Source of the DNA: Trichomonas vaginalis G3
Taxonomy: Eukaryota > Parabasalia > Trichomonadida > Trichomonadidae
NCBI RefSeq assembly: GCF_026262505.1
Contig: NC_067207.1
Coordinates: forward strand, 24,148,082-24,212,081
Direction: 5' to 3'
Length of the DNA stretch: 64,000 bases
The stretch's first letter is position 1, and every line of letters begins with the position of its first letter. Below the pieces are notes generated by a model. The model was not told the DNA's origin. It saw only the letters and a program-made list of their open reading frames with translations, and ran no database searches. This document shows positions 39,644 to 49,188 of the stretch, piece after piece. The position numbers and the translations under genes are program-made.

Positions 39644-40471
39644 ATGACAACATTAGAGAACACAACAACTGCTATCGTTCATGAAGCCATAAATGAAGAA
39701 TATGAGTACATACAGTATAACAAACAATTGAGACTCATTCGTTCAGTCAAAGACGATATGTACCAAATGCAAAGTATAATGAATGCTCTTCGTTCTACAA
39801 AGCAAGCATATCATTGGTTTGAAAACCAACAGACAAAAGAACTTTTAGAAGAATTTCCTCATATGTTTGCTACCCTCGGAAAACCGAGGGAAGAGATTCC
39901 GTACGAAAATCGCAAGAATTTGGCACCTGGTTTGAAAGGTTATTATGTTCATAGACTTTTAGTAAATGCTGTTGCAATGTGGGCTTCACCTCGTTATGCT
40001 TGTTATATTTTCATGATGTTAGATGAACTATATAAAGCAGAACGCGAACAGATGGAAAAGAAACTTCAAGCAAAAGATGAAGTCATTGAATCCAAAGACA
40101 AAAGCATACAGAAAAGAATACCGCGTTCAGTACCAAAAGGAAAGGAAAAGAACTATAAGTATATGATTTATACTGAAGAGATGGAAAATGAAGAAGACAG
40201 AGATATGGTTATGTTGCATTTAGTGAGAAGAAACAACAAAAGCTTTTATGACCTTGCTAAGATTTACAAATCTGACAGAAACTGGTTCTATCGTGAAAAC
40301 TTACCGATTTCAATGACACCGAATGAGCAAATAAAGGAAATTGTCAAAAATACTCTTCCTCAAACACACTATGACATCAAAGGTTGCACAATACTTACAT
40401 TCAAAGAAGACTTACCATTGTTAAAGGAAAAAATAACAGAGTATTTCGATAACTTCAAAGAGGAAGAATGA
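39644..40471 (+). CDS. KilA-N/DUF3627-like viral DNA-binding protein
   Basis: About 275 residues from MTTLENTT. The N-terminal half has a divergent KilA-N pattern (QAYHWFENQQTKELLEEF, LKGYYVHRLLVNAVAMWASPRYACYIFMMLDELY). A coiled-coil linker follows, then a C-terminal domain (KYMIYTEEMENEEDRDMVMLHLVRRN ... NWFYRENLPISMTPNEQIKE) like the DUF3627-type domain attached to KilA-N in iridoviruses and baculoviruses. Likely a transcriptional or replication regulator. Confidence 0.7.
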   Translation: MTTLENTTTAIVHEAINEEYEYIQYNKQLRLIRSVKDDMYQMQSIMNALRSTKQAYHWFENQQTKELLEEFPHMFATLGKPREEIPYENRKNLAPGLKGYYVHRLLVNAVAMWASPRYACYIFMMLDELYKAEREQMEKKLQAKDEVIESKDKSIQKRIPRSVPKGKEKNYKYMIYTEEMENEEDRDMVMLHLVRRNNKSFYDLAKIYKSDRNWFYRENLPISMTPNEQIKEIVKNTLPQTHYDIKGCTILTFKEDLPLLKEKITEYFDNFKEEE

Positions 40472-40525
40472 AAATCTAAGCTAATTTTATTTTTTTTTAT
40501 AAAATTTTATCTCATATGAAAGAAC

Positions 40526-40741
40526 ATGAATTTAGAATATTCGGAACTCATGACAGAAGAGGAGAACGAACAGCATGTAAAAGATTATGCAAAATTTATG
40601 AAGACATACAAAGCATTTAAACAATATCTAAATGCTTCTAAAGATTATGCAAAATTTCTGAAGGTATATAAAGCTTATGAAAAAGCGTATGAAAAGTTTA
40701 TACATTGGGGAATTGTTGTAAAATATCCATATGAAGACTAA
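40526..40741 (+). CDS. Small tyrosine/lysine-rich protein (71 aa)
   Basis: Two internal repeats of KDYAKFMKTYKAFK / KDYAKFLKVYKAYE make up most of the protein. A T-rich leader of the same general kind lies upstream. Function unknown. Confidence 0.45.
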   Translation: MNLEYSELMTEEENEQHVKDYAKFMKTYKAFKQYLNASKDYAKFLKVYKAYEKAYEKFIHWGIVVKYPYED

Positions 40742-40759
40742 CCAAAAATATATTTTTGC

Positions 40760-41233
40760 TTAAATAGCTTCAGGGTCAATTTCTTCAACCATTTCACTTC
40801 CTTCGTCAATGTCAATTGAAGCTTCTTCAACCTTTGGTAAGAATTTCTGTATAACATCTTTGTTCGTTATTGTCTTCAGAGATGAAGGATAATATTTCAC
40901 ATTTGTTTCACCCTTCTTATATTCTTTCTGTTCGGAAAGATTCATAGCAATACTGAAGAAGTCAATGTTAGAGTTCTTTATAACAGTATAATGAGTATCT
41001 TTGACATTCACGAAGAAACTCTTTTGTTTCAAAACTACTGCTAACTCTTGTGAAGTATAACGTTTGCGGTCAATGACGATAGCTAATGGTCTGACATACT
41101 GACCAAACTTAGATTCTTTCACAAACTTCTTGTTAAAGATAACATTAACGTTTGAAGCATTATTGAACTCATTCTTGATGGCATTAGCGAGAGCATTGTA
41201 TGAAAAGAACTTGCAATCTTGCATGTGTTTCAT
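40760..41233 (-). CDS. Hypothetical Maverick protein (157 aa), related to 7652-8137
   Basis: Pattern match to the 161-residue protein of copy 1: YVRPLAIVIDRKRY, FFVNVKDTHYTVIK, VKYYPSSL in the same order and spacing. The C-terminus is very acidic (EEASIDIDEGSEMVEEIDPEAI). It is convergent with the small gene 40526-40741. Unnamed family shared by both Maverick types. Confidence 0.5.
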   Translation of the reverse strand: MKHMQDCKFFSYNALANAIKNEFNNASNVNVIFNKKFVKESKFGQYVRPLAIVIDRKRYTSQELAVVLKQKSFFVNVKDTHYTVIKNSNIDFFSIAMNLSEQKEYKKGETNVKYYPSSLKTITNKDVIQKFLPKVEEASIDIDEGSEMVEEIDPEAI

Positions 41234-41323
41234 TATAATAAAAATATTAAATTATTTTGAAAAATAACTTAAAAAAAATCTAATCTAATTTTTTCAAAAA
41301 TATTTTTTTATTTCCTACTAAAG

Positions 41324-41551
41324 ATGTATCGGAAGTTGTCTAAGTTAGAACACTCGGAAATAAAACAACTTCTTACAGAAGCTAATATAGATGTTGCAAA
41401 GCATTACGCAACAAACAAAAAGGCACTCGCTGACATTAAAGACTATAATGGTGCAATAAGTTATGATAGAATTCATGATTACATTAATAACAAAACATTT
41501 CCTTTAAATGACGTTGCTATTGACTTATATCATAGACGTTCTACCTCATGA
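41324..41551 (+). CDS. Small frame at the front of the polB region (75 aa)
   Basis: MYRKLSKLEHSEIKQLLTEA start, charged helical, behind a T-rich leader. It immediately precedes and overlaps the large frame at 41508; whether it is a separate gene or part of the polB-associated gene is unclear. Confidence 0.35.
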   Translation: MYRKLSKLEHSEIKQLLTEANIDVAKHYATNKKALADIKDYNGAISYDRIHDYINNKTFPLNDVAIDLYHRRSTS

Positions 41552-42875
41552 AGTAAGAAGAGAAATGTTTGACATAACAAATGCGAACGTTGGTCATACT
41601 CGTAAAGCTCTTTCACATGATGTTCGTCAAGAAATGTTTGACATAACAAATGCGAACGTTGGTGAAACAAGAAGAAGAGACGACACACTGAAACAACAGA
41701 GAAGAGAGATGTTTAAGAGCGCTATAGAACAAGTTCGCAAAGCTAACGATGTCATTCGTTCCATTGACGACAAACCAAAAGAAGGTGAGAGATGGTTAAA
41801 GAAAGATGAAGAGAATAGGAAGAGAAATGTGAAGTCAGGCAATAGACTCATTGACTTTAACATCGAAGCTTTAGATGAACCAAACAGAGACTACTTACAC
41901 AAACATTTCGGTAAGGTTTTCATGAGACTCTTAGAGAAGATTAAAATAAACTCACAACAGAGATGGATGGTATGTTATAAACTTGGTGGAAAGTATGAAT
42001 GTTCTACGTTAAACCTCAATAATATTGGAACATTACTACATCAGCTCTTGAAGGAGAACTTTATATCAGAGATAGAAGCAAATGCTGCAGGTATTGTTGA
42101 AATGCACTATGACTTCTTCTTGACAAACATAAAGAATCTTACCGAAATAAAGATGTATGATTTAACAGAATATGAAGGCTTAACGATGTCAGATGTAAAG
42201 AAAGGCAAACCAAAAAAGAGACCATATAGAGATGAAAGCACACTGACAAATGACCAGAAAGCCATTTTGGAAGCTCTTAAGCAAACAGGAAACCCAGCAC
42301 TTATAGAAAGCTTTTGGAAAGATAATGGTGAAAAGAAGTTTTATAAGAAGAGAAGCGGTCAGTTCTGGAAGTATCTTTGCACATTACCTATAAATCTTGA
42401 ACGCTACCAAATCTTCAATGAACTGAACAAAAGAACTGCAACACTTATGACAGAAGACAATTGTTTCGTTTATGCTTGCATTCAGGCTGGAGTAGATGGA
42501 GAGACTATTGACCACATGAGAGAAGTCATTCGTGTTAGAGACTTTCCTCAAAGTAAAGTACAAGAAATTTCTGACGCAACAGGTATAGCATTTAATGTTA
42601 CCATTGGTTACTTCAATGACTCAAGACATAATGAAATAAAGAGATACATACCAAAAGAATGTGAAACTGTTCGAACTATTGACTTACTTCTTGTTGAAGA
42701 CCACTACATGCTAAACGAAAGATTACCAATGACAACATATTTCATTCGCAACTATATAGAAATTCTCAAAGCTTGTGGTGGAATGAACATTGAGAAACAG
42801 ATGAAAATATATACAAAGAGAGAGAACAAATATGTAGTTCGTTATGATAGAACAACACCGTTATGGATGTTATGA
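41508..42875 (+). CDS. PolB-associated N-terminal protein
   Basis: 455 residues upstream of and slightly overlapping the PolB frame. It contains two direct repeats of HDVRQEMFDITNANVG near the start, a basic linker and a domain around EDNCFVYACIQAGVDGETI that resembles the Cys/His-containing N-terminal region (OTU- or protease-like) seen in long Polinton polymerases, with RTIDLLLVEDHYMLNERLP further on. In related elements this part is often fused to PolB. The polB region probably holds a break; which reading is native is not resolved here. Confidence 0.55.
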   Translation: MTLLLTYIIDVLPHEVRREMFDITNANVGHTRKALSHDVRQEMFDITNANVGETRRRDDTLKQQRREMFKSAIEQVRKANDVIRSIDDKPKEGERWLKKDEENRKRNVKSGNRLIDFNIEALDEPNRDYLHKHFGKVFMRLLEKIKINSQQRWMVCYKLGGKYECSTLNLNNIGTLLHQLLKENFISEIEANAAGIVEMHYDFFLTNIKNLTEIKMYDLTEYEGLTMSDVKKGKPKKRPYRDESTLTNDQKAILEALKQTGNPALIESFWKDNGEKKFYKKRSGQFWKYLCTLPINLERYQIFNELNKRTATLMTEDNCFVYACIQAGVDGETIDHMREVIRVRDFPQSKVQEISDATGIAFNVTIGYFNDSRHNEIKRYIPKECETVRTIDLLLVEDHYMLNERLPMTTYFIRNYIEILKACGGMNIEKQMKIYTKRENKYVVRYDRTTPLWML

Positions 42876-45139
42876 AAACATTGTGGGAGTGCAAATATTT
42901 CGAACCTATTTCTTATGGAGAACTTTTCACATATACGACTGACTTATATAAACAGAACCTTGCACCATTTAAAGATTTGACATATGCTCCAAAGTATTGT
43001 GTACAACTGAAGAAGAAAGCAGAGTCAAAAGAAGTAAATAAAAATAAGTGCAAGTTCATTCCTGAGCATGTTTTCTTTGCTGACTTTGAGTGTAGTACCG
43101 ATGGCTTTCATAAAGCTTTTAACATATGTTACGACAATGAAGATGGTTCAGTGAGTGAAAGCATTTGGGGTCAGAACTGTGCAACAGAATTTTTGGAACG
43201 ACTTCCTGACAAGAGTTTAATATATTTCCATAACCTCAGTTATGATATAAACTTCATCTTAAGACACATGACAGAAGTGAAAGGAACTCCCATCATTAAA
43301 GGTTCACGAACAATGCAAATAACTGGCTTATATAAAGGAAGGGCAATTATTATAAAAGACTCTTACAGTGTTATAAATAAGAAGCTTAAACTATTTCCTG
43401 CTATGTTTAACTTACAAACAGGACCGAAAGAAGTATTTCCATATAACTACTACAGCAGTGTTTTGTTAGCAAATGACAACAGAACTGGTGTCATTTCTGA
43501 AGCATGTAAGTTTGTCAAGGATGCAGATACGTTCATGAAGAACATAGATTCCATCAAAGGTTGCAGAATAGATGAGAACCACTTCGACTTAGAAAAGTAT
43601 AGCACATTTTATTGCAAACAAGATGTAAGAATTTTAAGAGAAGGTTTTGTTAAGTTCCGCAATGACATATTGAAAGAATTTGATTTAAACGTTTATGACT
43701 ACGTTAGTATTTGTTCTATTGCTAACAAATTGTTTGAGAACAGAGTGTACTTCCCGAATGGAAATTTATATGACCTCTCAAATAAACCAAGAGAATTTAT
43801 TTCGAGATGCATTCAAGGTGGAAGATGTATGTTGTCAGATAACATTAAACAAAAGAGCGAAAAGAAACTCATTGCTGATTTCGACGCTGTTTCATTATAT
43901 CCATCCGCTATAGCAAGACTTTATACTTTAGAAGGTATTCCAAAGGTTATGAAGAAAGAAATGTTAAGCACAGAGTATCTCATGAGACATTTATTTGATG
44001 ACGACCAAAAGGAACCCATTGGTGAAAAGTTTATGTCTGGCTTCTTTGTTCTCATTAAGATAACAGAGATTGGAATACATAGACACTTTCCTTTAATAGT
44101 TTGTGACCCTGAACTAAATCCAGAACTTAATGTTCCCAGAAGTTCAAACACTTGCTGTTTAATGTATGTTGACCATATAACATTACAAGACCTCATAAAA
44201 TATCAAGGTGTCAAATGTGAAGTGTTGCAAGGATACTATTACGATGGAAACAGAGATATTAGAATAAGAGATGAAGTAAAGAAGTTGTTTGAGTTAAGGT
44301 TAAAGTATAAGAAAGAAGGAAATCCTTTGCAAGAAAATATAAAGCTCATTCTGAACAGTATTTATGGCAAAACTATTCTATCTCCTATTGAGTCAAAAAT
44401 AACCATAGTAAATGACAAAGATGCTATAAGATATGCCATCAGAAACTACAACCATATAGTGAAGTTCGAAGGTTTGGATGGTTCAGATAAAACTATTTTC
44501 AAGCTAACGAAAAGTATTTGCAGACACTTTAACTTCTGTCCACTTGGTGTTAACATTCTGTCTATGTCGAAGAGAATAATGTGTGAAGTATTCTGTACTG
44601 CTGAGGACTTAGGAATGGACATCTTTTATAGCGATACCGACAGTATGCATCTCTACAATGAAGATATCCCTCGTTTAGCTGAAGAGTTTGAGAAACGTTA
44701 TGGAAGAGTTCTCATTGGTAAAAACCTTGGTCAATTTCATAGCGACTTTGCAGAAATCACACCTGGAAAACAAAGTTTAGCATACAAGTCAATATTTTGT
44801 GGAAAGAAGACTTACATAGACTTACTCACGAATGATTTAAATGAAGTTGCATTTCACTGCAGAATGAAAGGCGTGAAGCAAGATGTTATTGCTTTAACCG
44901 CTAATGAAATGTTTCCTGACTCTGTTCAGTGTTTCTATGATGAAGATAAAGGTTTAATGGTTCCGCAAGGAAAATTTGACAAAGACTCTGAGTTCAGTTT
45001 AATGAAACTTTACAAAGCACTTTATGACGGTCAAGAGATTGGATTTGACTTATGTAAGTCTGCTACACCTGCATTTGACGAGAAGTTTAACTTCTCAATA
45101 ACGACTAAAACAAGCTTTATTCGTAAGTTGAAGTTCTGA
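42863..45139 (+). CDS. Protein-primed family B DNA polymerase (PolB)
   Basis: 758 residues. Exonuclease motifs: FADFECST near residue 75 (Exo I), IYFHNLSYDINFIL near 125 (Exo II) and a DVRIL segment near 255 (Exo III). Polymerase motifs: DFDAVSLYPSAIA (motif A) at about 340, KLILNSIYGKT (motif B) near 495 and YSDTDSMHL (motif C) near 590. These define the phi29/Polinton protein-primed polymerase that replicates the linear element. All core motifs are visible. Confidence 0.92.
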   Translation: MDVMKTLWECKYFEPISYGELFTYTTDLYKQNLAPFKDLTYAPKYCVQLKKKAESKEVNKNKCKFIPEHVFFADFECSTDGFHKAFNICYDNEDGSVSESIWGQNCATEFLERLPDKSLIYFHNLSYDINFILRHMTEVKGTPIIKGSRTMQITGLYKGRAIIIKDSYSVINKKLKLFPAMFNLQTGPKEVFPYNYYSSVLLANDNRTGVISEACKFVKDADTFMKNIDSIKGCRIDENHFDLEKYSTFYCKQDVRILREGFVKFRNDILKEFDLNVYDYVSICSIANKLFENRVYFPNGNLYDLSNKPREFISRCIQGGRCMLSDNIKQKSEKKLIADFDAVSLYPSAIARLYTLEGIPKVMKKEMLSTEYLMRHLFDDDQKEPIGEKFMSGFFVLIKITEIGIHRHFPLIVCDPELNPELNVPRSSNTCCLMYVDHITLQDLIKYQGVKCEVLQGYYYDGNRDIRIRDEVKKLFELRLKYKKEGNPLQENIKLILNSIYGKTILSPIESKITIVNDKDAIRYAIRNYNHIVKFEGLDGSDKTIFKLTKSICRHFNFCPLGVNILSMSKRIMCEVFCTAEDLGMDIFYSDTDSMHLYNEDIPRLAEEFEKRYGRVLIGKNLGQFHSDFAEITPGKQSLAYKSIFCGKKTYIDLLTNDLNEVAFHCRMKGVKQDVIALTANEMFPDSVQCFYDEDKGLMVPQGKFDKDSEFSLMKLYKALYDGQEIGFDLCKSATPAFDEKFNFSITTKTSFIRKLKF

Positions 45140-45186
45140 GGTCATTTATTTTTGTCAGCAATGAGGTCATTCGTGATAAAAATAAG

Positions 45187-45210
45187 CCGCTAGCGGCAAG
45201 GGCGAAGCCC
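45187..45210. other. GC-rich mini-hairpins between convergent genes
   Basis: CCGCTAGCGG and GGGCGAAGCCC lie in the 81-bp gap between the convergent polB and 45221-46078 genes, flanked by three ATGAGGTCATT-like repeats. The position suits bidirectional transcript ends. Confidence 0.5.
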
Positions 45211-45220
45211 ATGAGGTCAT

Positions 45221-46078
45221 TTACAATACTGCGATGGTAGAGTTTAAGAGTTGTGCTTCAATGTAGAGACAGTCCTTATGGTCTGGAGGTAGCAAAACAG
45301 GTGCTTTATGGTCATGAGTGGAGAACATGTCTATCCAAAACTCACGATTGAAGCCAGTAAGCTTGTAATACTTAGGATTTGGCAGTGGTGAAGTTCTTGT
45401 ATGACCAATGAACTCATTTTCAACTCCCTTACTTAAGTTTGAATATAATATAGCTTGCTTTCGATCCCAAATGCCAGGTGTTACAATCTTTGAAAATTCA
45501 TTTTTCCTCGGAAGCATTGCATAATAATTGAAAACATTTTTGAAGTCATCATTTGGTTCAGAGATTTGAAATCTTATACGTAATGGATTTTCTTTCTCTT
45601 TAGCGACTTCATTGAATGGTGAGAATACAATGAATTGACAGTCATGAGTTCCATCTTCATTTTCATTAAATTCATAATGAAAGTCTATAAGTTGTGGCCG
45701 ACTACATTCTTCCTTCAGTTGTGCAAGAAACTCACGTAAAGGTTGTAAAGTTTGTACTTCAATGTTGAACTTTTTCTCGAACATCTCATTAAATGAAATC
45801 ATACATTGCAACAATGTTGTATCGTCTTTAAAGTATTTGTATATGTGAATGTTTTGGGCGCTTAAAGACTGTTCGTCATTTTCTATCTCGACTTGAAGTA
45901 TAAAGTCAACCTTTCTGAAAGCACGTGTTATATACATAGATGTTATGCCAATGTACTTCTCTTCATTAATGTTCACAATCCAGTCTGTTGGAAACTTAAA
46001 CGTTACTCTGTTCCCCTTTATTTTGACGTCAGGGTTTTCACTACTGAACGCAACAGTTAAAGGTATTTGTCTATACAT
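45221..46078 (-). CDS. Minor virion protein, probable jelly-roll/penton type (285 aa)
   Basis: Beta-rich protein beginning MYRQIPLTVAFSSENPDVKIKGN with FKFPTDWIVNINEEKYIGITSMYI. The C-terminal DHKDCLYIEAQLLNSTIAVL end parallels 28200-29081. Starts at TAAATG behind a TTTATTTTTATCCGAAT leader nearly shared with the capsid gene at 46862 (TTTTTATCCGAAGTAAATAC), suggesting co-regulated late expression. Confidence 0.5.
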   Translation of the reverse strand: MYRQIPLTVAFSSENPDVKIKGNRVTFKFPTDWIVNINEEKYIGITSMYITRAFRKVDFILQVEIENDEQSLSAQNIHIYKYFKDDTTLLQCMISFNEMFEKKFNIEVQTLQPLREFLAQLKEECSRPQLIDFHYEFNENEDGTHDCQFIVFSPFNEVAKEKENPLRIRFQISEPNDDFKNVFNYYAMLPRKNEFSKIVTPGIWDRKQAILYSNLSKGVENEFIGHTRTSPLPNPKYYKLTGFNREFWIDMFSTHDHKAPVLLPPDHKDCLYIEAQLLNSTIAVL

Positions 46079-46102
46079 TTAATTCGGATAAAAATAAACC
46101 AT

Positions 46103-46363
46103 TTACTCTTTCTTTGCTTCAGCTTCTTTAGCTTTTGCTTCAGCTTCTTCTCTAGCTTTCTTCGCCAGCAAACGTGGGTTCTTTTGTCTTCCAGCAGCTA
46201 ATGCAGCAAGTTGTTTTTCACTAAGTTTTCTCTTTGGTCTCTCTGGCTTTTGTTCTTGTTTTTGTTCCTTCAGTTCGGATAAAATTTGCTCACGAATTTC
46301 TTTCTTCAATGCTTCAACATCTATGACCCCTTGGGTCTTGTCCGTAGGGCTTGTCTGAGTCAT
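46103..46363 (-). CDS. Small basic Lys/Ala/Glu-rich protein
   Basis: About 86 residues from MTQTSPTD. A helical ALKKEIREQILSELKEQKQE segment, a KRKLSEKQLAALAAGRQKNPR segment resembling AT-hook-like or NUMOD3-like basic motifs, then an (A/E/K)-rich tail. A nucleic acid-binding core protein is possible; not recognised further. Confidence 0.5.
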   Translation of the reverse strand: MTQTSPTDKTQGVIDVEALKKEIREQILSELKEQKQEQKPERPKRKLSEKQLAALAAGRQKNPRLLAKKAREEAEAKAKEAEAKKE

Positions 46364-46408
46364 TTGACTGCAGATAAAAAACAAAATTAAAACTTTAACC
46401 GGTGTAAA

Positions 46409-46834
46409 ATGAGCTTGTCAAAATCAGAGCGAGAGTCTATTATATTAAATGACGCAAGAGGAATACAACATCCTTTCTATTACGTAAGTCAGAGTAAAGA
46501 TGGTAAAATATACGTAAGAAAAAGAAAGGTTCCATTAGCGAATGCAGAAAGCGACAACATTAAGGTGTATGGCAAGGGTGAAGCCCATGTTAAGCCTTCT
46601 ATTCAAACTGAAAAGTCAATAGAACAAGAAGAAAAGAAGCCAGATGTACTTTCAATAACGAACCAAGAGCTTATTGCAAAGTTTGTGAATTTCATTGAAA
46701 AACAAACCGAGTCAAAGAATCCTGACCCGCCAGTGAAAGAAGTTGAGACAAAAGAGAATGTACAGTTCATTGAAAATGTCAAGAAACAACTTCCACCACG
46801 AATGCCAAGAAGAAGAGTGAGAATAATGAAGTAA
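46409..46834 (+). CDS. Hypothetical basic protein upstream of the capsid gene (141 aa)
   Basis: N-terminal SKSERESIILNDARGIQHPFYYVSQSKDGKIYVRKRKVPL, acidic middle, C-terminal QLPPRMPRRRVRIMK with an arginine-rich end. It ends 28 bp before the capsid gene. By position it may be an assembly or scaffold factor; not recognised. Confidence 0.5.
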   Translation: MSLSKSERESIILNDARGIQHPFYYVSQSKDGKIYVRKRKVPLANAESDNIKVYGKGEAHVKPSIQTEKSIEQEEKKPDVLSITNQELIAKFVNFIEKQTESKNPDPPVKEVETKENVQFIENVKKQLPPRMPRRRVRIMK

Positions 46835-46861
46835 ATAGATATTTTTATCCGAAGTAAATAC

Positions 46862-48436
46862 ATGCAGAACGAACAGTTAAACGAATTTACTCCAGCAGAG
46901 CATATTCATCAGATTCGCTCATATTTCGATATCATAGACAATGCAGTTCAAATTGGTGACACTAATAGAAAATATTCTGACGCAAAGATTCCATCACAAC
47001 CTGGAACTGCTAAAGATAACACATGGGTAACATTCAATCTCTCACCTCCTGGTGAAAATATGTTGGACCTTTACAATACATTCATTACGTATAAAATGGA
47101 AGGTCAATTTATTGTAGATAAAGAAATTGGTTCAGGTTCCAATAAAACAAACCCACCAGGATTTTGGATTGGTTTCGATGACGCTTTCTATGCAGTTGCT
47201 GGATATCAAATCCTTGCAAATGGTCGTATCGTATATTCTCAAGACAACGCAAGAGAAGAAGCATATATAACTTCAAACTCACAAACTACCGAACAAATAA
47301 AGAAAGTAGATGTTTTCTCAAAGACTCGACATGAAGATGTATGGAGTCATTCGGGAACATGCAGAACAGGACAAATTGTTAGCGGTCCAATTACAGCAGG
47401 AAAATCATTTGATTTTAAGCTTCGTTTAAGAATTCCTGTTAGAAGATTCCTTCCATTAGAAGCTATTCGATTTATTCCAGCTTTTGCAGGAAACATTCAG
47501 CTTAAAGTAAAGTTCAGTAGCGACGCCTTACAATGCACATCTATATCTGTAAATGATATCATTGCTTTCAATCCAACTCTTAAAGTTGCATTTGCTTCAG
47601 ATTCAAATCCACCGACAAATAAATTTGTTCCATGGAATGAACCATTCACTATGATAACGAAGGCAGTAGAAGCTAGTGGAACAGTTACTATTACAACTGT
47701 AACCCAGCAACTATTTCGAACAAAGATGGATTTTAATGAATGTTTCATTCATCCAAAGTCATTCTCTTTAGACCCTAACATTTATACAGAACTTGTAGAA
47801 CATTATACAAACGAGGCTTTATGTTTTCCTGTTAAAGTTATGGATTGGATTCCTATGGACGGTTCATTCTCAAAGAATACAGATAGTTCAAGTGCAACAT
47901 TTACAGCAGCTTATACGCCTATTAATGTTAAAAGTATTTGGGCACTATTTAGAAAGAAAGACAACTATTATGTTAATTTTGAGAACCCTAAGTTTAAATA
48001 TCTTCAGCTTTCCATGGGAGCTTATGGAAATATGCCTGCAGAACCTGAAAAATCATATGGACCTGTATTTTATGAAATGGTTGCGAACGCTTGCAATACA
48101 AACAATGATATGATAGGATTTAATGAAGATGTTATGAGGTCATTGGTGGATGATGGTAGTGTGGAACATAAATGGGATAGCTATGACAACACACATTTCT
48201 TATGTGGTTTTCCAACTGAAGTGGACTTTTGCTTCCAGCAAGGTCAAACATCTACTGCTCCAATAACATACAAATTGTCTGTTAAAGGACCTATTGAACT
48301 AGCAACTGAAAATGTACCAAAGCCACTTATTGGATTTATGAGGGATTGTTGCTTTGCCATTCAGGTGCGTGCTAATGGCATCCCCATAATAAGATTAGAT
48401 GACTATAACTTAGCAACTGACGACAGTGAGGAATAA
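46862..48436 (+). CDS. Major capsid protein, double jelly-roll type
   Basis: 524 residues. Strand-rich throughout, with RFLPLEAIRFIPAFAGNIQLKVKF near the middle, between the two probable jelly rolls, and PLIGFMRDCCFAIQVRANGIPIIRLDDY at the end. Length, position and the pattern of a hydrophobic C-terminal strand fit the hexon-like major capsid proteins of Polintons. Preceded by the TTTTTATCCGAAGTAAATAC leader. Apparently intact. Confidence 0.72.
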   Translation: MQNEQLNEFTPAEHIHQIRSYFDIIDNAVQIGDTNRKYSDAKIPSQPGTAKDNTWVTFNLSPPGENMLDLYNTFITYKMEGQFIVDKEIGSGSNKTNPPGFWIGFDDAFYAVAGYQILANGRIVYSQDNAREEAYITSNSQTTEQIKKVDVFSKTRHEDVWSHSGTCRTGQIVSGPITAGKSFDFKLRLRIPVRRFLPLEAIRFIPAFAGNIQLKVKFSSDALQCTSISVNDIIAFNPTLKVAFASDSNPPTNKFVPWNEPFTMITKAVEASGTVTITTVTQQLFRTKMDFNECFIHPKSFSLDPNIYTELVEHYTNEALCFPVKVMDWIPMDGSFSKNTDSSSATFTAAYTPINVKSIWALFRKKDNYYVNFENPKFKYLQLSMGAYGNMPAEPEKSYGPVFYEMVANACNTNNDMIGFNEDVMRSLVDDGSVEHKWDSYDNTHFLCGFPTEVDFCFQQGQTSTAPITYKLSVKGPIELATENVPKPLIGFMRDCCFAIQVRANGIPIIRLDDYNLATDDSEE

Positions 48437-48466
48437 AGGATGAACGTTTATTTTTAAAGCTTATAA

Positions 48467-48892
48467 ATGAGTTCTTCATCAAGCTCTCGTGAACCTTCAC
48501 CATCTATGAAACAAACTTTACCAAACGATTATGGAGCACCTATTGAATATTTCTTACGAGCTGCACAATGGCAAAGAGCAGTCTCACCAAGGTTAGGTGT
48601 TCCACCAGCTCCTGTCAAAAATAGCATTTGGTCAAGTCCTTATATAAGATATGGTCTCCCACTAGGTTTGCTAGCTACAGCAGGAGCAGTTATGATGTTG
48701 AAAAGAAATAAAGCAAATGTTGTAAATAATACTGAAGTAGCTGAAGTTAAACAAACTCCAACGCCTTCAATGACTCCTGAACCTATGGAAGTACAAACTC
48801 CTGTTCAAAAGTCAACTCCTAAACCGACTCCAACATTTAAACCAGAACCTACTCCTCAAATAAATCGTAAAACTCCTGCGTTTCCTTACTGA
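48467..48892 (+). CDS. Small single-pass membrane protein with Pro/Thr tail
   Basis: 141 residues. N-terminal polar 60 residues, one membrane helix at about 64-82 (YGLPLGLLATAGAVMMLK), then a long PTPSMTPEPMEV / STPKPTPTFKPEPTP tail. Starts at TAAATG, 30 bp after the capsid gene. Probably a virion or host-membrane protein; unnamed. Confidence 0.6.
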   Translation: MSSSSSSREPSPSMKQTLPNDYGAPIEYFLRAAQWQRAVSPRLGVPPAPVKNSIWSSPYIRYGLPLGLLATAGAVMMLKRNKANVVNNTEVAEVKQTPTPSMTPEPMEVQTPVQKSTPKPTPTFKPEPTPQINRKTPAFPY

Positions 48893-48940
48893 AAAAATAA
48901 CGTTATATTTATTTAATATTATAATTTTTATTTGATTGAA

Positions 48941-49170
48941 ATGACGACTAAAGTCACTGAAGCAATGAAACAAAAGTTTTGGTAGAATACATTAAATCAG
49001 AACTATTCCAGAAGGTTTTACATCATATATGAAGGATGGTAGAGTTCAGTTTAGAAAGATAAAGCAACCATTAGATAGAGAAGGTATATTAAGGAAGATT
49101 AAACTTCATGAGGACAACATTGCTGAACTTAAGAAGAAGTTAGAAGAGTTGGAGAAAGGAAGAGAGTTAT
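48941..49170 (+). pseudogene. Small decayed coiled-coil gene
   Basis: A TTGAAATGACGACT start and a downstream stretch coding a charged heptad-like helix (KIKLHEDNIAELKKKLEELEKG) just before the right terminal repeat. It looks broken. Confidence 0.4.
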
Positions 49171-49188
49171 AAAACAATGAATTCAACA

